Shown here in pieces: positions 1 through 6,640 of a stretch of 13,261 nucleotides of DNA. How positions within the stretch are numbered: position 1 is the stretch's first letter; the number at the start of each line of letters is the position of its first letter. The stretch spans positions 1 to 13,261 of the forward strand of contig JAHJRZ010000050.1 of the NCBI GenBank assembly GCA_018830605.1, given 5' to 3'. The position numbers and the translations under genes are program-made. The notes under the pieces are model-generated. The model worked only from the letters and a program-made list of their open reading frames with translations. It did not search any database and was not told the origin of the DNA. This DNA is from Patescibacteria group bacterium. Its GTDB lineage: Bacteria; Patescibacteriota; UBA1384; JAHJRZ01.

Positions 1-96
1 GAGGATAAGGAAAAAAGAAGAGAATTGGAAAAAAATATCCAAAAGCTTGCTCCTCAAGGTGCGGCAGAAAAAATTGTTAAGTATTTATTAGAATGA
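1..96 (+). CDS. murG: C-terminal end of probable MurG (UDP-GlcNAc:lipid I N-acetylglucosaminyltransferase), partial
   Basis: Frame 1 is open from the window edge to TGA at 94-96 and gives 31 residues ending KIVKYLLE. The segment has a charged helix, then an APQGAAEKIV stretch and a final hydrophobic helix, which is the usual look of a MurG C-terminus. MurG transfers GlcNAc to lipid I to make lipid II on the inner face of the membrane. The stop overlaps the murC start (ATGA), so the two are translationally coupled, and murG-murC-murB-ftsQ is a well-known gene order. The catalytic domains lie outside the window, so the assignment rests on this short tail plus context. Another gene with a similar end is possible. 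Confidence 0.6.
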   Translation, partial: EDKEKRRELEKNIQKLAPQGAAEKIVKYLLE

Positions 97-1382
97 AGAT
101 TTATTTTATTGGTATTGGCGGAATTTCAATGAGCGCTTTGGCTGGTTTTTTAGCCGAAAAAGGAGATGATGTTTTAGGTTCGGACATTAATGAGGGTTCA
201 ACCCTTGCAGCTTTGCGGGGGAAAGGGATTAAAATTTTTGTTCCCCAGAAAAAAGAGAATATTACAGCTGATATTGATGAGGTCGTCTATACTTCGGCCA
301 TCACGCCCGGCTCCCCAGGAGATGTTGAGCTGCAAGCCGCCAAAAAATTAGGTATTAAGACGACCAAGCGCGCGCAAAAAATAGGTGAGTTAACGAGTAT
401 TTATAAAACGATCGCTATTGCCGGCACCCATGGCAAGAGCACTACCACCGCTATGGTTTTGCAAGTTTTGATTGAAGCAGGTAAGGATCCTTCAGCTCTT
501 TTAGGTTCGAATTTTGATTTGATAGGCGGCAATTATTGTGTTGGCAAGAGCGATCTTTTAGTTATCGAAGCTGACGAATTCGACCGTTCGTTTCATAATT
601 TTGAGGTTGATTTTGGCGCGATTCTAAATGTTGAAGCTGACCATTTGGATTATTTTAAACGGGGCATAGAAGAGATAAAAGAGGCCTTTAAAAAATACAT
701 AGAGCAAAATTTTAAAAAAAACGCTCTTTTAGTTTATAACGCTGATGATAAAAATCTGCGCGAGATAGTATCCAAAATTAAAAGGCCTGATCTTTCGAAG
801 AAGACTCTTCCTAAAATTAATCTTAAATTGAGAGTTCCCGGGGGTCACAACCAAAAAAATGCTTTAGCCGCCTTGGTTCTGGCGGAGGAGGTCGGAGTGG
901 ATAGAAAAACTGCGCTTGCATCACTTGCCAATTTTAAGGGAGCGGAGCGGCGCTTTGATTTTAAGGGAGAACATAATGGCGTTAAAGTATATGACGATTA
1001 CGCTCATCACCCGACCGAGGTCAGAGCGACACTTGATGCGGCGCGCGAGAGGTTTAAAAAAAATCGCATCATTGCCGTCTTCCAGCCGCACCAATATTCA
1101 AGAACAAAATTTTTTGCCAATGATTTTGCTAAATCTTTTGATGATGCTGATTTGGTAGTTATTCCGCCTATCTTTGAAGTTGTGGGCAGAGACGAAGAGA
1201 GGGAGATTGATAATTTTGGATTAGTTAAAATGATCAAAAAAGAGAACAAAGAAGCATTTGCGGCTAAAAACTTTGCTGAAGCAGTCAAGTTATTAAATCA
1301 AATAACTAAATCCGGCGACGTTGTCTTGGTAATGGGCGCTGGCCCGATTTATCAAGTGGCTGATGAATTTTTAAAGGGCTAA
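93..1382 (+). CDS. murC: UDP-N-acetylmuramate--L-alanine ligase MurC
   Basis: MurC is the cytoplasmic ATP-dependent ligase that adds L-Ala to UDP-MurNAc, the first amino acid of the peptidoglycan stem peptide. The 429-residue product has the N-terminal Rossmann motif GIGGISMSALA (residues 7-17), the Mur-ligase P-loop GTHGKST (111-117), EADEFDRSF (159-167), NVEADHLDYF (179-188), the GGHNQKNALAA segment (250-260), DDYAHHPTEV (301-310) and FQPHQYSRT (330-338). These belong to the three Mur-ligase domains in the correct order. It is slightly shorter than typical MurC (about 460 residues) but lacks no core motif. The ATG lies inside the upstream ATGA overlap and no Shine-Dalgarno is visible, which fits coupling to murG translation. 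murB follows after 8 bases. Confidence 0.97.
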   Translation: MKIYFIGIGGISMSALAGFLAEKGDDVLGSDINEGSTLAALRGKGIKIFVPQKKENITADIDEVVYTSAITPGSPGDVELQAAKKLGIKTTKRAQKIGELTSIYKTIAIAGTHGKSTTTAMVLQVLIEAGKDPSALLGSNFDLIGGNYCVGKSDLLVIEADEFDRSFHNFEVDFGAILNVEADHLDYFKRGIEEIKEAFKKYIEQNFKKNALLVYNADDKNLREIVSKIKRPDLSKKTLPKINLKLRVPGGHNQKNALAALVLAEEVGVDRKTALASLANFKGAERRFDFKGEHNGVKVYDDYAHHPTEVRATLDAARERFKKNRIIAVFQPHQYSRTKFFANDFAKSFDDADLVVIPPIFEVVGRDEEREIDNFGLVKMIKKENKEAFAAKNFAEAVKLLNQITKSGDVVLVMGAGPIYQVADEFLKG

Positions 1383-1390
1383 TTATTTTT

Positions 1391-2350
1391 ATGTTAAGAG
1401 GGCTCCAACAAAAAATTGGGTTAGAAGTTAAAGAGAATGTCTCTTTAAAAAATTTGACGACCATGCGTCTTGGCGGCAATACCCGATATTTAGTCGTGGT
1501 TCATGATGTGCACGAACTTTTGGCAACGGCCGAGGCGGTGATTGAACTTAAAGTGAAATTTTTTATTTTAGGCGGAGGTAGCAATATTATTGTCTCTGAT
1601 TCTGGTTTTGATGGAGTAACTATTAAAAATGAAGCAGGCGAAGTCTCAATTGAAGGAAACGAGGCCGTGATTGATTCGGGCATCAAACTGCCTGTATTAA
1701 TCAGAAAACTGGCGGAGCTTGATTTTGGGGGGTTAGAATTTTTAAGCGGTATTCCGGGAACACTGGGCGGAGCAGTGATTAATAATGCCGGCGCTTTTGG
1801 CGACAATATCTCAAATCATCTTAAATCAGTGACGATTCTTGATAGAGAAGGAGAGGTGAGAATTGTTTTAAAAGATGATTTATCTTTTAAATATCGTTCG
1901 AGTTTATTCAAAAAAATTTCCAAGCCGGAGAAGAGGGGAGTTATTTTACGCGTTCGATTAATTTTACGCAAAGGCGCCAGAGAAGAAATCGCCCGAAAAA
2001 TCAGCAATTACTTGCGTCTGCGGGAGAAGAACCAGCCCAAGGGCCTGTCTTGCGGCTCGTTTTTTAAAAATCCCAAAGTTGATCTGATGGAGAAGGATTG
2101 GGAAGAATTAGCCAAAGAGGGCCGCATACCAGCAGGGTATCTTTTGGAGCAGATTGGCGTTAAAGGGAGGGTTGAGGGCGGAATTTTTGTTTCAGCCAAA
2201 CATGCTAATTGGATTATGAATAAAGGCAAAGGCAAGGCAGAAGAAGTTAGAATTTTGGCTGAATCTTTAAAAGCTGAAGTCGATAGACGTTTTGGTATAC
2301 AATTAGAAGAAGAAGTAGAATATATTGGATTTAATGGAAAAGCTACCTAA
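1391..2350 (+). CDS. murB: UDP-N-acetylenolpyruvoylglucosamine reductase MurB
   Basis: MurB is an FAD-dependent cytoplasmic enzyme that uses NADPH to reduce UDP-GlcNAc-enolpyruvate to UDP-MurNAc, the substrate of the adjacent MurC. The 319-residue protein shows the FAD-binding motifs TMRLGGN (24-30) and LGGGSNIIVSD (60-70), the GIPGTLGGAVINNAGAFG segment (120-137), the proposed catalytic Arg in YRSSLF (R169), the proton-donor Ser in CGSFFKNP (S223), and PAGYLLEQIGVKG (247-259). A glutamate near the C-terminus (E306-E308) probably supplies the last catalytic residue. Length and motif spacing resemble the shorter Gram-positive-like MurB form. The ATG is 8 bases after the murC stop with no clear Shine-Dalgarno. 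The 3' end overlaps ftsQ. Confidence 0.96.
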   Translation: MLRGLQQKIGLEVKENVSLKNLTTMRLGGNTRYLVVVHDVHELLATAEAVIELKVKFFILGGGSNIIVSDSGFDGVTIKNEAGEVSIEGNEAVIDSGIKLPVLIRKLAELDFGGLEFLSGIPGTLGGAVINNAGAFGDNISNHLKSVTILDREGEVRIVLKDDLSFKYRSSLFKKISKPEKRGVILRVRLILRKGAREEIARKISNYLRLREKNQPKGLSCGSFFKNPKVDLMEKDWEELAKEGRIPAGYLLEQIGVKGRVEGGIFVSAKHANWIMNKGKGKAEEVRILAESLKAEVDRRFGIQLEEEVEYIGFNGKAT

Positions 2351-3101
2351 AATTATTATTTCAGAAGAGAAGAAGACTGAATTTCATTTTAATAAAAAAT
2401 TTTTTTATTTTATTTTATTAATAATAGCGCTCGTCTTTATTTTTTATGGCCTTTTTTTTAGTTCTTTTTTTCGCGTCAAGAATATGGACCTTAAGGGGAC
2501 TAATTTAGTTGATGGGGACAAAGTTAAAAAGGTAATTACCTATGCTCTTAATGAGGAGGATAATATTTTTCTTTATCAAGGCGCTGATATTGCGGCTAAG
2601 ATCAAAGAAAATTTTCCTTTGATCTCTGAAGTTAGGGTCCAAAAAGGAATTCCAGATACAATTCGAGTTGTAATCCAAGAGCGAGAGCCGGTAATCGTCT
2701 GGCAGACCGGCAATAAAAAATATTTAGTTGATAAAGAAGGATTAAGTTATCTTGAAGCAGACGCCAATAACTCTAAAGACCTGCCGATTGTTATTGATAG
2801 CCAAAATCTTCCGGTCAAACTTTCAGATAAAGTTGCCAGCTCTAAATTCCTCGATTTTTTCCGGGAGATAGTTGAAAAATTTTCTCCACGATCAAATCTT
2901 AAAATTAAAGAATTAAAAATAAATGAGACGACCTTTGATCTCTCGGTCGTCACCACAGATGGCTTTGTTGTCTTTTTTGATACCCAGCGAAGCGCCGAGA
3001 CCGAGCTTGATGATCTGCGTCGGGTGATGACCCATTTGAAAGGGGCAAAGCCCAAAGAATATATTGATCTAAGGGTCGAAGGCTGGGCCTACTATAAATA
3101 A
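2334..3101 (+). CDS. ftsQ: Cell division protein FtsQ/DivIB
   Basis: FtsQ is a bitopic membrane protein of the divisome that links early and late division proteins. The 255-residue product has a short charged cytoplasmic N-terminus, one membrane segment (about 23-45, FFYFILLIIALVFIFYGLFF), a POTRA-like domain (about 46-115, starting FRVKNMDLKGTNLVDGDKVK) and an FtsQ-type beta domain (about 117-255, with EREPVIVW then YLVDKEGLSY). I chose ATG 2334, which overlaps the murB stop by 17 bases. An in-frame TTG at 2325 would add only three residues. Position after murC-murB is classic for the dcw cluster. The sequence is divergent, as usual for this family, but architecture and context agree. Confidence 0.9.
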   Translation: MEKLPKIIISEEKKTEFHFNKKFFYFILLIIALVFIFYGLFFSSFFRVKNMDLKGTNLVDGDKVKKVITYALNEEDNIFLYQGADIAAKIKENFPLISEVRVQKGIPDTIRVVIQEREPVIVWQTGNKKYLVDKEGLSYLEADANNSKDLPIVIDSQNLPVKLSDKVASSKFLDFFREIVEKFSPRSNLKIKELKINETTFDLSVVTTDGFVVFFDTQRSAETELDDLRRVMTHLKGAKPKEYIDLRVEGWAYYK

Positions 3102-3115
3102 GTGACGTGGTCACT
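3101..3115. terminator. Hairpin between convergent ftsQ and PMT genes, possible terminator
   Basis: AGTGAC-GTG-GTCACT is a perfect 6-bp stem with a 3-base loop. On the + strand it is followed after five bases by six T's, which fits a weak intrinsic terminator for the murG-ftsQ operon. It begins at the last base of the ftsQ stop and covers the PMT stop codon (3111-3113, minus strand). In the minus direction the following sequence is a poorer U-tract (TTATTTATAG). Confidence 0.45.
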
Positions 3116-4499
3116 GCCAATTTTTTGTCCAGAGACGAAGATTAAAAGATTTTGGCGATATTTTGAAGCCGTAAGTTAGAGGGGAAAAGAAAAAGAAAGA
3201 AGAAATAGCCAGGGCAATAATAATTACTAAAATTAATATCTTGGTGCGCTGATTTTCTATTAAATCAACGACAAAACACAGAGCCAGAACGGCAAAGACG
3301 AGCGCTGTCAGATAATGGTATAGAAACATCGGCCGGGTGATAAAAATAAAAGGCAGGTAATTTATAACAAAGCCGAACAAAATAAACATAATAGTTTTAA
3401 ATCTCCGTCTCATCTCGGAAAAAAACAAAGAGTTAAGAATCAAAACAATTAAGCCCATAAAAGAACCCCAAAAAATTATTGGGTTGCCAAAAAGATAAAT
3501 TTTAGCCGGGTTTGTTTGGTCGTCGTCATTCCAATAGTAAATGGGTTTGGCCATCATTGGCCAGGTGAACCATTTACTGGCATAAGGATGATCGTCTTTG
3601 ATGCGGCCGTTGGAACGAAACATCTCGAGATTAAGCTCAATAAATTTTTGCAAAATATTAGCTGGTTTAACATTGCCGTCATTTTGGTAATTACTGCCCG
3701 CCAGCGTTTTTTGGAATCCTTTGCTCATAAAAGCATCGCCTTCGCCTGATTTATTCAGAATGGCAAAATGCAGGACAAAGACAGAAAAATAAATGACAAT
3801 CGGCAAGAAAAATAGAATAATTAATCTTATGTAATAATTATTGTTCGAAGCCGCCGCAGGCGGTCGAGAACTATAAACGGACTTGATAAAATCAATAATC
3901 TCCATAATAAAAACCAATCCTAAAAACGAAAGTCCGGTCCATTTAATACTCAAAGAAAGGGCAAGGGAAATTGCAGCTAAAACAAAAATTGGAATTGATT
4001 TTTTTCGCCGCGCAATTAAATATAAAAGAAGACCCAAAAAGCCGAATAATAAAAGCGTCGAATCTAATAGAATAAAGAGCGATTGTCCAAGGATGGCGTT
4101 TTCAAAAATAATAAGTAAGGCCGCAGAAAATGAGGCCAAGAGGGAAAATTTTAGTTCTCGAGCGAGAAAAAATATGACTAACGGCAGAAGAGTCCCGGCA
4201 ATAACGGGCAAGAGTCGAAGCCAGATATAGGAATTATCCGGATATTTTTCGCTGATCTCTTTGAAATCAAAGCCGGTTTTATAGCCGGATAATTTGGCGG
4301 CGCCTGAAATCATTAATTTTCCCAGCGGCGGATGGATATCAAAAAAATATTTGTGGTTGAGATAGCCCGAGATAAATTTGCCAAAGTGCACCTCGTCAAA
4401 AACCGTCTCATTGGGATGGCCAAAAAAGGCAAAGTGAGTTAAAATACTCAAAGCCAAAATAATTAAAACTAAAATCCAAGTTTTTTTCATCAAAAACAT
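3111..4499 (-). CDS. PMT-family dolichyl-phosphate-mannose-type protein O-mannosyltransferase (GT39-like)
   Basis: This polytopic membrane protein (462 residues) probably transfers a sugar, mannose in characterised members, from a polyprenyl-phosphate carrier to secreted proteins on the outer face of the membrane. After an N-terminal membrane helix it has the family acidic motif FDEVHFGKF (34-42) and HPPLGKLM (56-63), then several hydrophobic helices (about 94-250). An outward loop carries HPYASKWFTWP (304-314) and IYYWNDDD (320-327), followed by the C-terminal four-helix region with TRPMFLYHYLTAL (388-400). There is no MIR domain, as usual for bacterial members. The start may be ATG 4499 or ATG 4490 (MKKTW); neither has a clear Shine-Dalgarno. 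It converges on ftsQ with 9 bases between. An odd GC-rich palindrome encodes SSRPPAAASN (210-219) in a loop. The sugar and targets are unknown. Confidence 0.87.
   Translation of the reverse strand: MFLMKKTWILVLIILALSILTHFAFFGHPNETVFDEVHFGKFISGYLNHKYFFDIHPPLGKLMISGAAKLSGYKTGFDFKEISEKYPDNSYIWLRLLPVIAGTLLPLVIFFLARELKFSLLASFSAALLIIFENAILGQSLFILLDSTLLLFGFLGLLLYLIARRKKSIPIFVLAAISLALSLSIKWTGLSFLGLVFIMEIIDFIKSVYSSRPPAAASNNNYYIRLIILFFLPIVIYFSVFVLHFAILNKSGEGDAFMSKGFQKTLAGSNYQNDGNVKPANILQKFIELNLEMFRSNGRIKDDHPYASKWFTWPMMAKPIYYWNDDDQTNPAKIYLFGNPIIFWGSFMGLIVLILNSLFFSEMRRRFKTIMFILFGFVINYLPFIFITRPMFLYHYLTALVFAVLALCFVVDLIENQRTKILILVIIIALAISSFFFFSPLTYGFKISPKSFNLRLWTKNWQ
3843..3871. repeat. GC-rich palindromic element within the PMT coding sequence
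   Basis: GTTC-GAAG-CCGCC-GCA-GGCGG-TCGA-GAAC is a 29-base dyad with a 5-bp GC-only core stem, a 4-base internal mismatch and a 4-bp outer stem. It lies in an AT-rich stretch and encodes S210-N219 (SSRPPAAASN) between predicted membrane helices, where a variable loop would tolerate an insertion. A REP-like or Rickettsia-palindromic-element-like in-frame insertion is inferred, not proven. Confidence 0.5.
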
Positions 4500-4504
4500 T
4501 TTAA

Positions 4505-4534
4505 CGAATAAATATCAAAAATCAAAATATCTCA
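4505..4534. repeat. AT-rich AAATATCAAA/AAATCTC-type repeat tract (spacer copy)
   Basis: The tract is built from AAATATCAAA, AATCAAA and ATATCTC units directly upstream of the PMT gene start. The same kind of sequence recurs inside radA and after the PIN-TRAM gene, so it appears to be a dispersed simple repeat. Confidence 0.4.
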
Positions 4535-4537
4535 CGG

Positions 4538-4578
4538 CACATCCCCTCTTACACTTGCGGAGTGTAGAGGAGGATGTG
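4538..4578. other. Strong 41-base intergenic hairpin
   Basis: The arms are CACATCC-CCTCT-(T)-ACACT and AGTGT-AGAGG-(A)-GGATGTG around the loop TGCGG, giving 17 paired positions with one single-base bulge on each side. It lies in the spacer between the divergent PMT and recJ genes. No T-run follows on either strand, so it is not a typical intrinsic terminator. It could be a structured RNA element, a protein-binding site or an intergenic palindromic repeat. Confidence 0.6.
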
Positions 4579-4600
4579 TAAATCTTATCGATCGGCGAAG

Positions 4601-4647
4601 AAGGAGGTATCGTATATTTTATGCTATCGCGGAAATTATACGAATAA
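4601..4647 (+). other. Perfect Shine-Dalgarno followed by an 8-codon micro-ORF
   Basis: AAGGAGGT (4601-4608) is a full anti-16S match, followed 12 bases later by ATG 4621 and an 8-codon reading frame (MLSRKLYE) ending in TAA at 4645-4647. The region also contains the inverted repeat TCGTATA (4610-4616) / TATACGA (4637-4643). It may be a leader peptide, a remnant of a lost gene, or chance. No promoter is clear. Confidence 0.25.
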
Positions 4648-4676
4648 GGAAAATTAGGTCAAAAAGCAAATTTATT

Positions 4677-4705
4677 TTGTGTTGATCAATTTTACAAAGT
4701 ATAAT
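4677..4705 (+). promoter_or_regulatory. Probable recJ promoter, leaderless
   Basis: TTGTGT (4677-4682), a 17-base spacer and a perfect TATAAT (4700-4705). Transcription would start at about 4711-4712, which is the recJ ATG itself, so the mRNA should be leaderless. This also argues for ATG 4712 over the in-frame GTG 4679. Confidence 0.6.
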
Positions 4706-4711
4706 GTGTTT

Positions 4712-6445
4712 ATGAATAAGAAGTGGGTGGTTAAAAAAAGGACAAAAGCAGATATAATTCTTCAGCTGCTTTTAAATCGGGGAATTGACCCCAAGGACAA
4801 AGAGAAGTTTTTTAATCCTTCATTTGAGGATGATTTGCACGACCCGATGAAGTTGCCTCACATTAAAAAAGCTATCAGCATAGTCAAAGAGATCAGAAAA
4901 AAAAATATCCCCACTGCCATTTGGGGCGATTATGATACGGACGGCGTCACCTCAACTGCGCTTTTATATGAGGCCTTTGAAAAATTAGGTATCAAGCCCG
5001 AAGTTTATATTCCCACGCGCGAGGAGGGCTATGGCTTGAATATCGCTGGTATAGATTCCTTGCACAAAAAAGGAATTGAGGCCATTTTTGCTCTGGACTG
5101 CGGAGTCACTAATTCCAAAGAAGTCGATTATGCCAACTCGCTCGGCTTGAAAATGGTTATCCTCGACCATCATCTGCCGGAGAAAGAAATTCCCAAGGCG
5201 GTCGCCGTCATCGACACCAAAATTCCTGAATCGAAATATCCCTTTAATTATCTCTCTGCTGGCGGAGTTGTTTTTAAATTTATTCAGGCGCTTCACAAAA
5301 TTTATCCCAAAATAATCACCGAATCTTTCGTTAAGTGGTCGCTCGATCTCGCGGGCATCTCAACCGCCGCTGATTTGGTTGAACTTAAAGATGAGAACCG
5401 AACCTTGATGAAGTATGCTTTTTTGGTTTTGCCCAAACTTCGCCGAGTCGGTCTCAAGGCGCTTTTCGAAGTGTCGGGGATTGATCCCCAGACGATTACG
5501 ATGTATACGCTCTGGTATTTGATTGGGCCGAGATTAAACGCGCCAGGCAGAATGAAAGACGCTAATCTTGCTTTTAAGATTTTAATTGAAAAAGATGATA
5601 AAAAGGCGCTTGAGTATGCAAAATTCTTAGACAAGCAGAATCGGGAGAGGCAGGATATTTTGGCTAAAGCGCTTGAAGAAGCAGAGAGTAGAATCACCCA
5701 AAAAGAAGTCGACCAGAAAAAGATTATTATTATCGGCAGCCGCAAATGGCTGTCAGGGATTGTCGGTTTAATCGCAGGTAAACTCACGGAGAAATATAAT
5801 GTGCCCACACTGGTTTATTCGGAAGGCCGAGACGCCTCCAAGGGCTCCGCCCGGTCAATCGAAGCTTTTGATGTGACCGCGGCTCTGCGCCAAGCGAAAA
5901 AATATCTCATTAGCTGCGGCGGGCACAAGATGGCCGCCGGGTTTTCTTTTAAAAATAAAGATTTGGATTTATTTAAGAAAAAATTAGAGAAAATCGCCAA
6001 GAGAAAAATAAAAAAAGAAGATTTAACTAAGAAAATAAAGATTGATGCTAAGATTAAGTTGCGTGAGATCAATCTTGATTTTTATGAGGAGCTAAAAAAG
6101 TTTGAGCCGACCGGCTTTGGCAACCCCAAAATTATTTTTCTTGCCAAAGATGTTGAGATAAAACAAGTCAGGGGAGTGGGCAAAGACTGCAAACACCTAA
6201 AATTAAGCTTAGCTCTTGACCACAAGAAAATTACGGCCGAGACCGCTGTCGAGGATAAACTCGAAAGCGTCAGCCATGCGCCGTTTGAGCCCTCTCATTC
6301 AGCAATTGCTTTTGATCAGGGACATTGGTGCAAAAATCTCAAAGTGGGGGAGAAGATTGATATTGTTTTTTGTGTGGATGAGGATTCTTGGGGCGGAACA
6401 AGGAGAGTTGATTTGAAGATTATTGATTTAAGAAGGTCTAATTAA
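4712..6445 (+). CDS. recJ: Single-stranded-DNA-specific exonuclease RecJ
   Basis: RecJ is a 5'-to-3' exonuclease on single-stranded DNA that acts in recombination and in base-excision and mismatch repair. The 577-residue protein has the DHH-phosphoesterase motifs GDYDTDG (72-78), ALDCG (127-131), LDHHLPE (151-157) and AGISTAADL (214-222), then GPRLNAPGRM (272-281). A DHHA1 domain follows with WLSGIVGLIAGKL (346-358), SARSIEAFD (379-387) and SCGGHKMAAGF (401-411), and then a C-terminal OB-fold (about 440-575). It is near the usual size. The start is set at ATG 4712 from the promoter. The OB-fold carries an apparent 22-residue insertion (510-531, ETAVEDK to PSHSA) between KKITA and IAFDQGHW; removing it restores an ordinary RecJ strand. 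All catalytic motifs are intact, so function is likely retained. Confidence 0.95.
   Translation: MNKKWVVKKRTKADIILQLLLNRGIDPKDKEKFFNPSFEDDLHDPMKLPHIKKAISIVKEIRKKNIPTAIWGDYDTDGVTSTALLYEAFEKLGIKPEVYIPTREEGYGLNIAGIDSLHKKGIEAIFALDCGVTNSKEVDYANSLGLKMVILDHHLPEKEIPKAVAVIDTKIPESKYPFNYLSAGGVVFKFIQALHKIYPKIITESFVKWSLDLAGISTAADLVELKDENRTLMKYAFLVLPKLRRVGLKALFEVSGIDPQTITMYTLWYLIGPRLNAPGRMKDANLAFKILIEKDDKKALEYAKFLDKQNRERQDILAKALEEAESRITQKEVDQKKIIIIGSRKWLSGIVGLIAGKLTEKYNVPTLVYSEGRDASKGSARSIEAFDVTAALRQAKKYLISCGGHKMAAGFSFKNKDLDLFKKKLEKIAKRKIKKEDLTKKIKIDAKIKLREINLDFYEELKKFEPTGFGNPKIIFLAKDVEIKQVRGVGKDCKHLKLSLALDHKKITAETAVEDKLESVSHAPFEPSHSAIAFDQGHWCKNLKVGEKIDIVFCVDEDSWGGTRRVDLKIIDLRRSN
6239..6304 (+). repeat. 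Apparent in-frame insertion in recJ, half of it palindromic
   Basis: The 66 bases encode residues 510-531 in the OB-fold. The first half forms an imperfect dyad: GAC(C)GCT(G)TCGAG at 6241-6253 pairs with CTCGA(A)AGC-GTC at 6260-6271 around the loop GATAAA. The insertion is inferred because KKITA followed directly by IAFDQG would read as a continuous OB-fold segment. Boundaries are approximate and no clear flanking direct repeat is seen. Confidence 0.45.
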
Positions 6446-6454
6446 ATAAAAAAA

Positions 6455-6476
6455 ACGCAGGGGCGTGGCTTTTATT
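6455..6476 (+). terminator. Weak candidate terminator after recJ
   Basis: ACGC-AGGG-GCGT forms a 4-bp stem and 4-base loop, followed by GGC and TTTTATT. It lies 10 bases after the recJ stop. An alternative overlapping hairpin is GCTTTT-ATTCTA-AAAAGC... in the order 6468-6485, which lacks a U-tract. Confidence 0.3.
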
Positions 6477-6491
6477 CTAAAAAGCAATCTT

Positions 6492-6577
6492 AGCCGATCA
6501 CTTCTATACTTCTTAGTATAGTAGTGGCTGGTTAGGGGGTTGTGAGAGTATTAGTGCAATTAGTGAGTAGATTAGTG
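6492..6577. other. Non-coding hairpin plus ATTAGTG repeats between recJ and the pyrophosphohydrolase remnant
   Basis: CACTTCTATAC (6499-6509) and GTATAGTAGTG (6516-6526) form an 11-bp stem with one mismatch around the loop TTCTTA. AGCC (6492-6495) and GGCT (6526-6529) could extend it across a bulge. Downstream, ATTAGTG occurs three times (6550-6556, 6559-6565, 6571-6577) in a G/T-rich, C-poor strand. No protein is supported between 6446 and 6640. The stretch could be a small RNA or regulatory region, or decayed sequence. Confidence 0.35.
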
Positions 6578-6587
6578 GTAGTCCTGG

Positions 6588-6617
6588 TTGATTTTTACCT
6601 GATTTTTTGGTTATGAT
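6588..6617 (+). promoter_or_regulatory. Possible promoter of the pyrophosphohydrolase remnant
   Basis: TTGATT (6588-6593), an 18-base spacer and TATGAT (6612-6617). The predicted start near 6624 leaves a leader of about 17 bases without a good Shine-Dalgarno before ATG 6641. Confidence 0.4.
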
Positions 6618-6640
6618 AGAGAAAATAGAAAAGAAAAATT

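Noticed and set aside
2927..2951. Inverted repeat GACGACC / GGTCGTC with an 11-base loop inside ftsQ
   Set aside because: The encoded residues (ETTFDLSVVT) read as an ordinary FtsQ beta strand and there is no sign of an insertion or composition change, so chance is the better explanation.
4572..4656. Possible ORF starting ATG 4574 right after GAGGAGG within the hairpin
   Set aside because: It would give only about 27 residues with no recognisable features, has no room between the Shine-Dalgarno and the start, and lies in the hairpin arm.
6550..6577. Three ATTAGTG copies considered as a CRISPR-like array
   Set aside because: The units are only 7 bases with spacings of 2 and 5 bases, far from CRISPR repeat and spacer sizes.
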